Below are positions 38,508-47,506 of a stretch of DNA of 64,000 nt, one piece after another (within the stretch, counting starts at the first letter, position 1; each line of letters opens with the position of its first letter). The notes under the pieces are model-generated. The model worked only from the letters and a program-made list of their open reading frames with translations, did not search any database and was not told the origin of the DNA. Source of the DNA: Pseudomonas poae (GTDB lineage: Bacteria > Pseudomonadota > Gammaproteobacteria > Pseudomonadales > Pseudomonadaceae); NCBI GenBank assembly GCA_004000515.1, contig CP034537.1:868001-932000 (forward strand), in the 5' to 3' direction. The translations under genes were made by a program, and so were the position numbers.

Positions 38508-39518
38508 TTACAACCGCTGCAAGGCTTCGTTCACCGGCTGCGGCAGCAACTGGCGCATGCAGTTGTAGTGGCCGAAACGGCAGGTGCGCTCGAAACACGG
38601 GCTGCACTCCAGCCCCAGGCGCACCACTTCAACCTTGTCGGCCAGTGGCGGCGTGAAGCCTGGTGAAGTAGAGCCATACACCGCCACCAGAGGGCGGTTC
38701 AGCGCAGCGGCTACGTGCATCAGGCCGGAATCGTTGGACACCACCGAATCGGCACAGGACAGCAGGTCGATCGCTTCGGCGAGGGATGTATCGCCACTCA
38801 GGTTGACGGCTTCCTCGCGCAGGCCTGGGATCAGGCGCTGGCGAATGTCTTCACCGACCGGGTGGTCTTTTTTCGAACCGAACAGCCACACCTGCCAACC
38901 TTCGCGGATCTTGGCCTCGGCAACTTTTGCGTAATGCTCCGACGGCCAGCGTTTGGACTCGCCAAACTCGGCGCCCGGGCACAGCGCCAATACCGGACGA
39001 TCCAGGGTCAGGCCGAACTTGGCCAACGCCGCGTCGCGGCTCACCGGGTCGATCTGCAAACTCGGGCGCGGGTACGGCTGCGGCAACTCGGCCCCCGGCG
39101 CGTAGGCCAGGGCCATGAAGCGCTCGATCATCAGTGGGTAGCGGGCCTTGTCCAACGTGCGCACATCGTTAAGCAGCACGTAGCGAAACTCGCCGCGCCA
39201 GCCGGTGCGCTTGGGGATGCCGGCAAAGTACGGCACCAGCGCGGATTTCAGCGAGTTGGGCAGCAGTATTGCTTGGTCGTACTGGCCGCCCAGGGATTTG
39301 CCGATGCGACGACGCGTAGCAAGCTCAAGGGCACCGTGGCCGAGCGGAAAGCTCAAGGCCGCGCGCACTTGCGGCATACGCTCAAGGATCGGGCGGCTCC
39401 ACTCAGGGGCGAGCACGTCGATCTGGCAGTCGGGATGACGCTGTTTCAGGCACTGGAACAGTGTCTGCGCCATCACCATGTCACCGACCCAACTGGGCCC
39501 AACGATCAGAATATTCAT
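38508..39518 (-). CDS. waaF: ADP-heptose:LPS heptosyltransferase II
   Basis: WaaF adds the second heptose. It has 336 residues of GT9 fold. MNILIVGPSWVGDMVMAQTLF is the typical start; LALCPGAEFGESKRWP and SVVSNDSGLMHVAAALNRPLVAVYGSTSPGF form the donor site. First gene of the inner-core operon. In PAO1 ilvE precedes it, but here a hairpin and then glnE do. Confidence 0.95.
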   Translation of the reverse strand: MNILIVGPSWVGDMVMAQTLFQCLKQRHPDCQIDVLAPEWSRPILERMPQVRAALSFPLGHGALELATRRRIGKSLGGQYDQAILLPNSLKSALVPYFAGIPKRTGWRGEFRYVLLNDVRTLDKARYPLMIERFMALAYAPGAELPQPYPRPSLQIDPVSRDAALAKFGLTLDRPVLALCPGAEFGESKRWPSEHYAKVAEAKIREGWQVWLFGSKKDHPVGEDIRQRLIPGLREEAVNLSGDTSLAEAIDLLSCADSVVSNDSGLMHVAAALNRPLVAVYGSTSPGFTPPLADKVEVVRLGLECSPCFERTCRFGHYNCMRQLLPQPVNEALQRL

Positions 39519-39536
39519 GTAGTTTCCACAAACGAT

Positions 39537-39560
39537 GCGGGGAGGCTTATGCCTCCCCGC
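39537..39560 (-). terminator. Hairpin between glnE and waaF
   Basis: A perfect 10-bp stem (GCGGGGAGGC / GCCTCCCCGC) with a 4-base loop lies 12 bases after the glnE stop on the minus strand. The following T content is weak (ATCGTTTGTGG), so termination may be partial and let some transcription reach waaF. Confidence 0.6.
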
Positions 39561-39572
39561 CCTAATAGTGTT

Positions 39573-42510
39573 TCAGCTCAACCCCAGCTCCTGCCAGATT
39601 CGCATCACCTGGCGCCGTTCGTCGGCGAACTGATCCCCGGCCACCGTACCGGCCTCGTTTTGCAAGGCCTGGCGGTGCGCGGCGGAACGGTAGGCCTTAT
39701 ACACCTCGCGCAGCAGATGGGCATCGGCGGCGGGCATCAAGCCCACCTGCTCCAGGCCTTCCAGAATGCGGATATTGTCGGTGTAGCGCAGCAACGATGG
39801 ATGTTGCGCAGACCACGCCAAAGCCGCGTATTGCACCATAAATTCAATATCGACGATACCTCCGGCGTCCTGCTTGAGGTCGAACGCCGCCGTGGCCTCG
39901 AAGGCATTGGCGCCGGTGCCGGCCGCCGTGGTCTTGGTGCCCAGGTTATCGCGCATCTTGGCGCGCATCTCGCTGACCTCTTGGCGCAGCTTGGCCAGGT
40001 CGCGCCCACGCCCCAACACTTTTGCCCGCACCTGCTCGAACGCATGGCCCACATCCTGGCTCCCCACCAGCACCCGCGCGCGAATCAGGGCCTGATGCTC
40101 CCAGGTCCAGGCTTCATTTTGTTGATAGCGATCAAACGCCCCCAGCGAGCTGACCAAAAGCCCGGAAGCACCGGAAGGACGCAGGCGCATGTCCACTTCA
40201 TACAATTGGCCGGAGTTGGTCTGGGTGGTCAGCAAGTGAATGATCCGCTGGCCCAGGCGCGTGAAGAACTGCGCACCGTCAATCGGCTTGGCGCCATCGG
40301 TTTCGGCTTGCGGGTCGCCATCGTGGATAAACACCAGGTCCAGGTCCGAACCATGCCCCAATTCGATGCCGCCGACTTTCCCGTAACCGACAATGATGAA
40401 CCCAGGGTCGCACAAGGTGCCGTCCAACCGTTGCGGCGAGCCATGGCGCGCCACGGTCTGACGCCAGGCCAGGGCCAGCACTTGTTCGAGGATGGCTTCG
40501 GCGAGCCAGGTCAGGTAGTCGCTGACCTTCATCAGCGGCAGGCTGCCGGCGATTTCCGAAGCGGCCACGCGCAGGCGATGGGCCAGCTTGAAGTGACGCA
40601 GGGCTTCCATTTGCTGCTCAAGGTCATCCTCAGGGATGCGCGTAAGGCGTTCGCGCAACTCGGCGGCCAACTCCGGCGCCAGTGGCGGCTTGAATAGGCG
40701 ACCCTCGTTGAGCAATTCGTCCAGCAGCAGCGGGAAGCGGGTGATCTGCTCGGCGATCCACGGGCTGGCGGCGCACAGGGTTAGCAGTCGGCGCAGGGCG
40801 TCGGGGTTTTCCGTGAGCAGGACGAGGTAGGCGGAACGTCGGGCCACGGCTTCCACCAACGGCAATACGCGTTCCAGCACCAAGTCTGGGTTGGCGTGCT
40901 CGACAGCCTGGGCCAGCAGGCGCGGAATGAACGCATCCAGGCGCTCACGCCCGAGGCGCTGCATGGCGCGCAATTGCGGGCTGTTGCGCAGACCGGCCAG
41001 GGCCTTGAGGGCCTTGGTGGCATCGGTAAAGCCGCCTTCGGCCAGTTGGCGGCAAGCGGCCTCTTCATCTTGGGATTCTTCCCACAACGGCAGCCACTCA
41101 CCGCCTACCACCAGCTCGCTTTCCTCGCCTTCCTCTTCATCCGGGTCGGCGATGACTTGGCGGAAATGCCAGTCCACTCGGCCACGCCAGTACATCAGTC
41201 GTTCGTGGAACGCAGCCCAATCGTCAAAGCCCAGCATAAAGGCAATGCGCGCCTGGTCTTCCGGACTGTCCGGGAGCATCTGGGTCTGGCGGTCGGCAAT
41301 CGCCTGGATGGCGTGCTCGGTGTAACGCAGGAATTCATAGCCATCGCGCAGTTCAGCGATCACTGCCGGCGGCAGATAACCCTGACCTTCCAGGGTGCCG
41401 AGCACCTTGAGCAGCGGGCGTTGTTGCAGGCTGAGGTCGCGGCCGCCGTGGATCAGTTGGAAGGCCTGGGCAATAAACTCCACTTCACGAATGCCGCCTG
41501 AGCCCAGCTTGATGTTGTCGGCCATGCCTTTGCGCCGCACTTCCTGCTGGATCAACTGCTTCATGGTGCGCAGCGCTTCAATGGCGGAGAAGTCCAAGTA
41601 ACGCCGGTAAACAAACGGTCGCAACATGTCGAGCAACTGCGCGCCGGCCACCTGATCACCCGCCACCACCCGCGCCTTGATCATGGCGTAGCGTTCCCAA
41701 TCACGGCCCTGGTCCTGGTAGTACTGCTCCAGCGCGTTGAAACTGAGCACCAGTGCACCGGCCGAACCGTAGGGACGCAGGCGCATATCGACCCGGAACA
41801 CAAAACCATCGACGGTCATCGGGTCGAGGGCCTTGATCAGTTTTTGACCAAGACGGATAAAAAACTCCTGGTTGTCCAGGGAGCGCTTCACGCCCACGGT
41901 TTCGCCGCCCTCGGGGTAGGCGAAGATCAGGTCGATATCCGATGACAGGTTCAACTCGACCGCGCCGAGCTTGCCCATGCCCAGGATGACCATGTGCTGC
42001 GGCTCACCGCTACGCCGACCGGTAGGCGTGCCGAACTGCACGCAGTGGCGCTGGTACAACCATTGATAGGCCTGGTCGATGCTGGCGTCGGCCATATCGG
42101 AGAGGTCGCGACAGGTTTGCACCAGGTCGGCCTGGCGCGTCAGGTCACGCCAGATGATGCGCACCTGTTGGCGCGTGCGCTGGCGGCGCAGCACGCGGCC
42201 CAACTCATCTTCCGTTTCGGCTTGTTGCACAGCGCCGGCAATTTGCCCGCACAGCTCGCCGGGGCAAAACCTCGGTCCAGCTCGCCCCAGGCCACCAGCT
42301 CCAGCAACATCAAAGGGTCACGAACACTCTGTTCAATGACGAAGTCACTGGCGGCGCATACGTGGGCGAAATCGGCCCAGCGTTGCGGCGTCCAGGTAGA
42401 AAAGTCCATGATCGTCGTCCAGCGCGGCCACTGCGTCACGAAATGACTGCTCGGCCCGCTGGGCTTTTAACGAGAATGGCCGGCAGTTCGGCCAGTGTTG
42501 GAAGGCTCAT
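39573..42510 (-). CDS. glnE: Glutamine synthetase adenylyltransferase/deadenylase (N-terminal frame broken three times)
   Basis: GlnE controls glutamine synthetase by adding and removing AMP. The main frame (from about 42230) has both nucleotidyltransferase domains: LGMGKLGAVELNLSSDIDLIF for deadenylation and VGYGKVGGIELGHGSDLDLVF for adenylylation, each with the GxGKxG and DxD motifs. The first 90 residues, from MSLPTLAELPAILV at ATG 42510, need three corrections: one near 42461-42468, one extra base at 42400-42403 (HGLSTWTPQRW), and one missing at 42259-42260 (FAPGELCGQIAGAVQQAETEDE). The restored length is about 979 residues, as expected. Divergent from aceE. Confidence 0.92.
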
Positions 42511-42892
42511 GGTCTATCCTTGATCGGCGTGTAATTGGCGACTTGTTGTGAACGCAAGAACCACGCTCGGTGAAGGACTGTCGAACAAAGGTTAGAAATA
42601 GCTGAAATTAATTTCATTTTGGCAGCCAACATCAAGCTTTCACCTTTTCTTGTTCGCAAAAGATCAACAATAACGATTATGCTCACCAGCCAGATCGAGC
42701 CATACGCTCGGTCTTGTGTAGTTTACTACTCGTATATACATTCGAAAGGCTGAAATGGCCGACGATTTGTGGTAAAACTACAGGACGCCGAAGCAACCTT
42801 CGGCCATCCAAGAATTTATGTCGTCTGCCCACAAGGCCAGTCGCAAACTTCAGGCAACCGATTCTGGTAGCCTTTCCGCCCTGGAGCAAGCC
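42511..42892. promoter_or_regulatory. glnE-aceE divergent intergenic region
   Basis: 382 bp without a gene. The middle is AT-rich. GTAGTTTACTAC at 42718-42729 has 5-bp inverted arms around TT and might be a regulator site. A longer frame continues upstream of aceE from 42818, but it lacks family similarity. I see no confident -35/-10 pair and no riboswitch. Confidence 0.4.
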
Positions 42893-45538
42893 ATGCAAGA
42901 CCTCGATCCCGTCGAAACCCAGGAATGGCTGGACGCCCTGGAATCGGTTCTCGACAAAGAAGGCGAAGACCGTGCTCACTACCTGATGACCCGTATGGGT
43001 GAACTCGCAACCCGCAGCGGTTCGCAACTGCCCTACGCCATCACCACGCCATACCGCAACACCATCCCCGTTACCCACGAAGCACGCATGCCTGGCGACC
43101 TGTTCATGGAACGCCGCATTCGCTCGCTGGTACGTTGGAACGCCATGGCGATGGTAATGCGCACGAACTTGAAAGATTCGGACCTGGGCGGTCACATCTC
43201 CAGCTTCGCATCCAGCGCAACCCTGTATGACATCGGCTTCAACTACTTCTTCCAGGCCCCGACCGACGAACACGGCGGCGACCTGATCTACTTCCAGGGT
43301 CACACCTCGCCAGGCGTCTACGCCCGTGCGTTCATGGAAGGCCGCATCAGCGAAGAACAAATGAACAACTTCCGCCAGGAAGTCGACGGTCAGGGCCTGT
43401 CGTCCTACCCGCACCCTTGGCTGATGCCTGACTTCTGGCAGTTCCCGACCGTTTCCATGGGTCTGGGCCCGATCCAGGCGATCTACCAGGCACGCTTCAT
43501 GAAGTACCTGGAAGCGCGTGGCTTCATCCCTGAAGGCAAGCAGAAAGTCTGGTGCTTCCTGGGCGACGGCGAGTGTGACGAGCCGGAATCCCTGGGCGCC
43601 ATTTCCCTGGCTGGCCGCGAGAAGCTGGACAACCTGATCTTCGTCATCAACTGCAACCTGCAGCGCCTCGACGGCCCGGTTCGCGGCAACGGCAAGATCA
43701 TCCAGGAACTCGAAGGCGTGTTCCGCGGTGCTCAGTGGAACGTGACCAAAGTCATCTGGGGCCGTTTCTGGGACCCACTGCTGGCCAAGGACGTCGACGG
43801 TATCCTGCAACGTCGCATGGACGAAGTCATCGACGGCGAGTACCAGAACTACAAAGCCAAAGACGGCGCGTTCGTACGTGAACACTTCTTCAACACGCCT
43901 GAACTCAAGGCGATGGTTGCAGACCTGTCCGACGACGAGATCTGGAAACTCAACCGTGGCGGCCACGACCCGTACAAGGTCTACGCGGCGTACCACGAAG
44001 CGGTCAACCACAAAGAACAACCGACCGTAATCCTGGCCAAGACCATCAAGGGTTATGGCACCGGTGCCGGCGAAGCGAAGAACACTGCGCACAACACCAA
44101 GAAAGTCGATGTCGACAGCCTGAAGTTGTTCCGCGACCGCTTCGACATCCCGGTCAAGGACGAAGAGCTGGAAGACCTGCCGTTCTTCAAGCCAGAGCCA
44201 AACAGCGCCGAAGCCCGCTACCTCAGCGAGCGTCGCACTGCACTGGGCGGTTTCGTGCCACAGCGCCGCGCCAACAGCTTTGCCGTACCGACCCCGGACC
44301 TGAGCACGCTCAAGGCAATCCTGGACGGTTCGGGCGACCGTGAAATCTCCACCACCATGGCTTTCGTGCGCATCCTGGCGCAGCTGGTCAAGGACAAGGA
44401 CATCGGCCCGCGCATCGTCCCGATCATCCCGGACGAAGCCCGTACCTTCGGTATGGAAGGCATGTTCCGTCAGTTGGGCATCTACTCCTCCGTCGGCCAG
44501 CTCTACGAGCCAGTCGATAAAGACCAGGTGATGTTCTACAAGGAAGACAAGAAGGGCCAGATCCTCGAAGAAGGCATCAACGAAGCGGGCGCCATGAGCT
44601 CCTTCATCGCTGCCGGTACTTCGTACTCCAGCCACAACCAGCCGATGCTGCCGTTCTACATCTTCTACTCGATGTTCGGCTTCCAGCGTATTGGCGACCT
44701 GGCTTGGGCAGCAGGCGACAGCCGTACCCGTGGCTTCCTGATCGGCGGTACCGCTGGTCGTACCACGCTGAACGGCGAAGGCCTGCAACACGAAGACGGT
44801 CACAGCCACATCCTGGCTGCCACCATCCCGAACTGCCGCACCTTTGATCCAACCTACGGCTATGAGCTGGCGGTGATCATCCAGGACGGCATGAAGAAGA
44901 TGACCGAAGAGCAGCAGGACGTTTTCTACTACATCACCGTGATGAACGAGTCCTACCAGCAGCCAGCCATGCCGGCCGGTGTGGAAGAAGGCATCATCAA
45001 GGGCATGTACCTGCTCGAAGAAGACACCAAGGAAGCAGCGCACCACGTACAGCTGATGGGCTCCGGCACCATCCTGCGCGAAGTGCGTGAAGCGGCGAAG
45101 ATCCTGCGTGAAGAGTTCAACGTCGGCGCCGACGTGTGGAGCGTCACCAGCTTCAACGAACTGCGTCGCGACGGCCTGGCCGTAGAGCGCAGCAACCGCC
45201 TCAAGCCTGGTCAGAAACCAGCGAAGAGCTACGTCGAAGAGTGCCTGGCCGGCCGTAAGGGTCCAGTCATTGCCTCTACCGACTACATGAAGCTGTTCGC
45301 CGAACAAATTCGCCAGTGGGTCCCGTCCAAGGAATTCAAAGTCCTGGGCACCGACGGTTTTGGCCGCAGTGACAGCCGCAAGAAGCTGCGTCACTTCTTC
45401 GAAGTCGACCGTCACTTCGTGGTGTTGGCAGCCCTGGAAGCCTTGGCTGACCGTGGTGAGATCGAACCTAAGGTGGTAGCAGACGCTATCGTCAAGTTCG
45501 GGATCAACCCGGAAAAACGCAACCCACTGGACTGCTGA
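42893..45538 (+). CDS. aceE: Pyruvate dehydrogenase E1 component (homodimeric)
   Basis: AceE decarboxylates pyruvate with thiamine diphosphate and passes the acetyl group to the E2 lipoyl arm. It has 881 residues from ATG 42893 (MQDLDPVETQEWLDALESVL), which has a GGAGCAAG site. FLGDGECDEPESLGAI is the ThDP-binding GDG motif; IIPDEARTFGMEGMFRQLG is in the pyrimidine domain and TDGFGRSDSRKKLRHFFEVD near the C-terminus. An in-frame ATG at 42818 gives an unneeded extension. aceF follows 11 bp later. Confidence 0.97.
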   Translation: MQDLDPVETQEWLDALESVLDKEGEDRAHYLMTRMGELATRSGSQLPYAITTPYRNTIPVTHEARMPGDLFMERRIRSLVRWNAMAMVMRTNLKDSDLGGHISSFASSATLYDIGFNYFFQAPTDEHGGDLIYFQGHTSPGVYARAFMEGRISEEQMNNFRQEVDGQGLSSYPHPWLMPDFWQFPTVSMGLGPIQAIYQARFMKYLEARGFIPEGKQKVWCFLGDGECDEPESLGAISLAGREKLDNLIFVINCNLQRLDGPVRGNGKIIQELEGVFRGAQWNVTKVIWGRFWDPLLAKDVDGILQRRMDEVIDGEYQNYKAKDGAFVREHFFNTPELKAMVADLSDDEIWKLNRGGHDPYKVYAAYHEAVNHKEQPTVILAKTIKGYGTGAGEAKNTAHNTKKVDVDSLKLFRDRFDIPVKDEELEDLPFFKPEPNSAEARYLSERRTALGGFVPQRRANSFAVPTPDLSTLKAILDGSGDREISTTMAFVRILAQLVKDKDIGPRIVPIIPDEARTFGMEGMFRQLGIYSSVGQLYEPVDKDQVMFYKEDKKGQILEEGINEAGAMSSFIAAGTSYSSHNQPMLPFYIFYSMFGFQRIGDLAWAAGDSRTRGFLIGGTAGRTTLNGEGLQHEDGHSHILAATIPNCRTFDPTYGYELAVIIQDGMKKMTEEQQDVFYYITVMNESYQQPAMPAGVEEGIIKGMYLLEEDTKEAAHHVQLMGSGTILREVREAAKILREEFNVGADVWSVTSFNELRRDGLAVERSNRLKPGQKPAKSYVEECLAGRKGPVIASTDYMKLFAEQIRQWVPSKEFKVLGTDGFGRSDSRKKLRHFFEVDRHFVVLAALEALADRGEIEPKVVADAIVKFGINPEKRNPLDC

Positions 45539-45549
45539 GGAGATTTTTT

Positions 45550-47190
45550 GTGAGCGAACTCATTCGCGTACCTGACATCGGCAGCGGTGAAGGTGAAGTA
45601 ATCGAGCTGTTTGTGAAGGTCGGCGACAAAGTCGAAGCCGACCAGAGCATCCTGACCCTGGAATCGGACAAGGCGAGCATGGAAATTCCTGCTCCCAAGG
45701 CCGGCGTGGTCAAGAGCCTGAAAGTGAAGCTGGGCGACCGCCTGAAAGAAGGCGACGAACTGCTGGAACTGGAAATCGAAGGTGCCGCTGATGCGGCCCC
45801 TGCGCCAGCGGCTGCTCCGGCTGCCGCTGCTGCACCCGCTGCTGCCGAGAAGCCAGCCGAGGCCCCTGCGGCCCCGGCTGCTGCTCCTGCTGCGGCCTCT
45901 GTTCAGGACATTCACGTCCCGGACATCGGCTCGTCGGGCAAGGCCAAGATCATCGAGCTGCTGGTTAAAGTCGGCGACACCGTCGAAGCCGACCAGTCGC
46001 TGATCACCCTGGAGTCCGACAAGGCCTCCATGGAAATCCCTTCGCCGGCTGCCGGCGTGGTGGAAAGCATCGCGGTCAAGCTGGAAGACGAAGTCGGCAC
46101 TGGCGATTTCATCCTCAAGCTGAAAGTACAAGCCGCTGCGCCTGCTGCTGCGCAAGCTCCGGCTGCTGCTCCGGCTGCCAAGGCTGAAGCTGCTCCTGCT
46201 GCCGCTCCTGCGCCTGCTGCTAAAGCTGAGGCCGCTCCGGCCCCTGCTGCTGCCGCACCAGCGCCAAGCGGTGCCAAGGTTCATGCCGGCCCTGCCGTGC
46301 GTCAGTTGGCCCGTGAGTTCGGCGTTGAGCTGAGCGCCGTCGCAGCCAGCGGTCCTCACGGCCGTGTGCTGAAGGAAGACGTGCAGGTTTACGTCAAGAA
46401 CATGATGCAGAAGGCCAAGGAAGCTCCGGCTGCCGGCGGCGCTACCGGTGGTTCGGGCATTCCGCCGATCCGCACCGTGGACTTCAGCCGCTTCGGCGAG
46501 ACCGAAGAAGTGCCGATGACCCGCCTGATGCAAATCGGCGCGGCAGGTCTGCACGCCAGCTGGCTGAACATCCCGCACGTGACCCAGTTCGACCAGGCCG
46601 ACATCACCGACCTGGAAGCTTTCCGCGTTGCGCAGAAAGCCGTGGCCGAGAAAGCCGGCGTGAAACTGACCGTGCTGCCACTGCTGCTTAAAGCCTGTGC
46701 TCACCTGCTCAAGGAACTGCCGGACTTCAACAGTTCGCTGGCACCCAGCGGCAAGGCGATCATTCGCAAGAAGTACGTGAACGTCGGCTTCGCGGTAGAC
46801 ACCCCTGACGGCCTGCTGGTACCGGTCATCAAGAACGTCGACCAGAAGAGCCTGCTGCAACTGGCTGCCGAAGCCGCTGCGCTGGCTGCCAAGGCCCGCG
46901 ACAAGAAGCTCACCCCGGACGACATGCAGGGCGCGTGCTTCACCATCTCCAGCCTCGGTCACATTGGCGGCACTGGCTTCACGCCAATCGTCAACGCGCC
47001 GGAAGTGGCGATCCTGGGTGTGTCCAAGGCCACTATCCAGCCAGTGTGGGACGGTAAAGCGTTCCAGCCGAAGCTGATGCTGCCGCTGTCGTTGTCCTAC
47101 GATCACCGTGTGATCAACGGCGCTGCTGCTGCACGCTTCACGCAGCGTCTGAGCCAACTGCTGAACGACATCCGCACCATCTTGCTGTAG
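45550..47190 (+). CDS. aceF: Pyruvate dehydrogenase E2, dihydrolipoamide acetyltransferase
   Basis: The 546-residue core of the pyruvate dehydrogenase complex. It has two lipoyl domains, each with the lipoylated lysine in LESDKASMEIP (about residues 43 and 158), joined by Ala/Pro-rich linkers. The E1/E3-binding domain is AGPAVRQLAREFGVEL with GPHGRVLKEDV. The catalytic domain ends with SLSYDHRVINGAAAARF holding the active-site His. The start is GTG 45550 behind GAGGAG. Two hairpins follow. Confidence 0.97.
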   Translation: MSELIRVPDIGSGEGEVIELFVKVGDKVEADQSILTLESDKASMEIPAPKAGVVKSLKVKLGDRLKEGDELLELEIEGAADAAPAPAAAPAAAAAPAAAEKPAEAPAAPAAAPAAASVQDIHVPDIGSSGKAKIIELLVKVGDTVEADQSLITLESDKASMEIPSPAAGVVESIAVKLEDEVGTGDFILKLKVQAAAPAAAQAPAAAPAAKAEAAPAAAPAPAAKAEAAPAPAAAAPAPSGAKVHAGPAVRQLAREFGVELSAVAASGPHGRVLKEDVQVYVKNMMQKAKEAPAAGGATGGSGIPPIRTVDFSRFGETEEVPMTRLMQIGAAGLHASWLNIPHVTQFDQADITDLEAFRVAQKAVAEKAGVKLTVLPLLLKACAHLLKELPDFNSSLAPSGKAIIRKKYVNVGFAVDTPDGLLVPVIKNVDQKSLLQLAAEAAALAAKARDKKLTPDDMQGACFTISSLGHIGGTGFTPIVNAPEVAILGVSKATIQPVWDGKAFQPKLMLPLSLSYDHRVINGAAAARFTQRLSQLLNDIRTILL

Positions 47191-47198
47191 AGTCTCAC

Positions 47199-47226
47199 GG
47201 GCCGCCTTTTCACCGAGGCGGCCCTG
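47199..47226 (+). terminator. Hairpin just after aceF
   Basis: An 8-bp stem GGGCCGCC / GGCGGCCC with a 10-base loop, starting 9 bases after the aceF stop and followed by TGTTG. It has no long T run, so it may protect the 3' end or act with the stronger hairpin downstream. Confidence 0.6.
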
Positions 47227-47262
47227 TTGCACCGATTTCCGAGCGCCACGCTCGTACCTCAA

Positions 47263-47287
47263 CCCCGCCACTTGGCGGGGCTTTTTT
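47263..47287 (+). terminator. Rho-independent terminator of aceEF
   Basis: A perfect stem CCCCGCC / GGCGGGG with a short loop, followed by C and six T. It is a classic intrinsic terminator about 75 bases after aceF. The remaining 220 bp before dipA have no gene that I can see. Confidence 0.9.
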
Positions 47288-47506
47288 GCGCGCTTTTCGG
47301 ACAGGAAATTGGACAGGTAAAACAGGTTTGTACACCTTCCATCACCTCGACTGCAGAAATCCCTCGCGCGGCCGATAACACCCTTATAGCACTTAGCCTT
47401 CATCCTCTCTTGTCAGCCCGCGCCGCATGATGCAACCTTGCCGCAGGCAACAGAAAAGAGGGCGTGAGCCCGGCGCCGTGCGCGTTATTTCAAGTGAGTT
47501 CCCCCC

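Noticed and set aside
42683..45415. A 910-codon open frame opposite aceE
   Set aside because: Same effect: aceE is complete and conserved, and the antisense frame has no family features or ribosome site.
45781..46275. Repeated GCT/GCC-rich tract
   Set aside because: These are the Ala/Pro-rich linkers between the AceF lipoyl domains, normal for E2 proteins and not a separate repeat.
45412..47403. A 663-codon open frame opposite aceF
   Set aside because: Shadow of aceF; its Ser/Arg/Gly-rich stretches simply mirror the Ala/Pro linkers.
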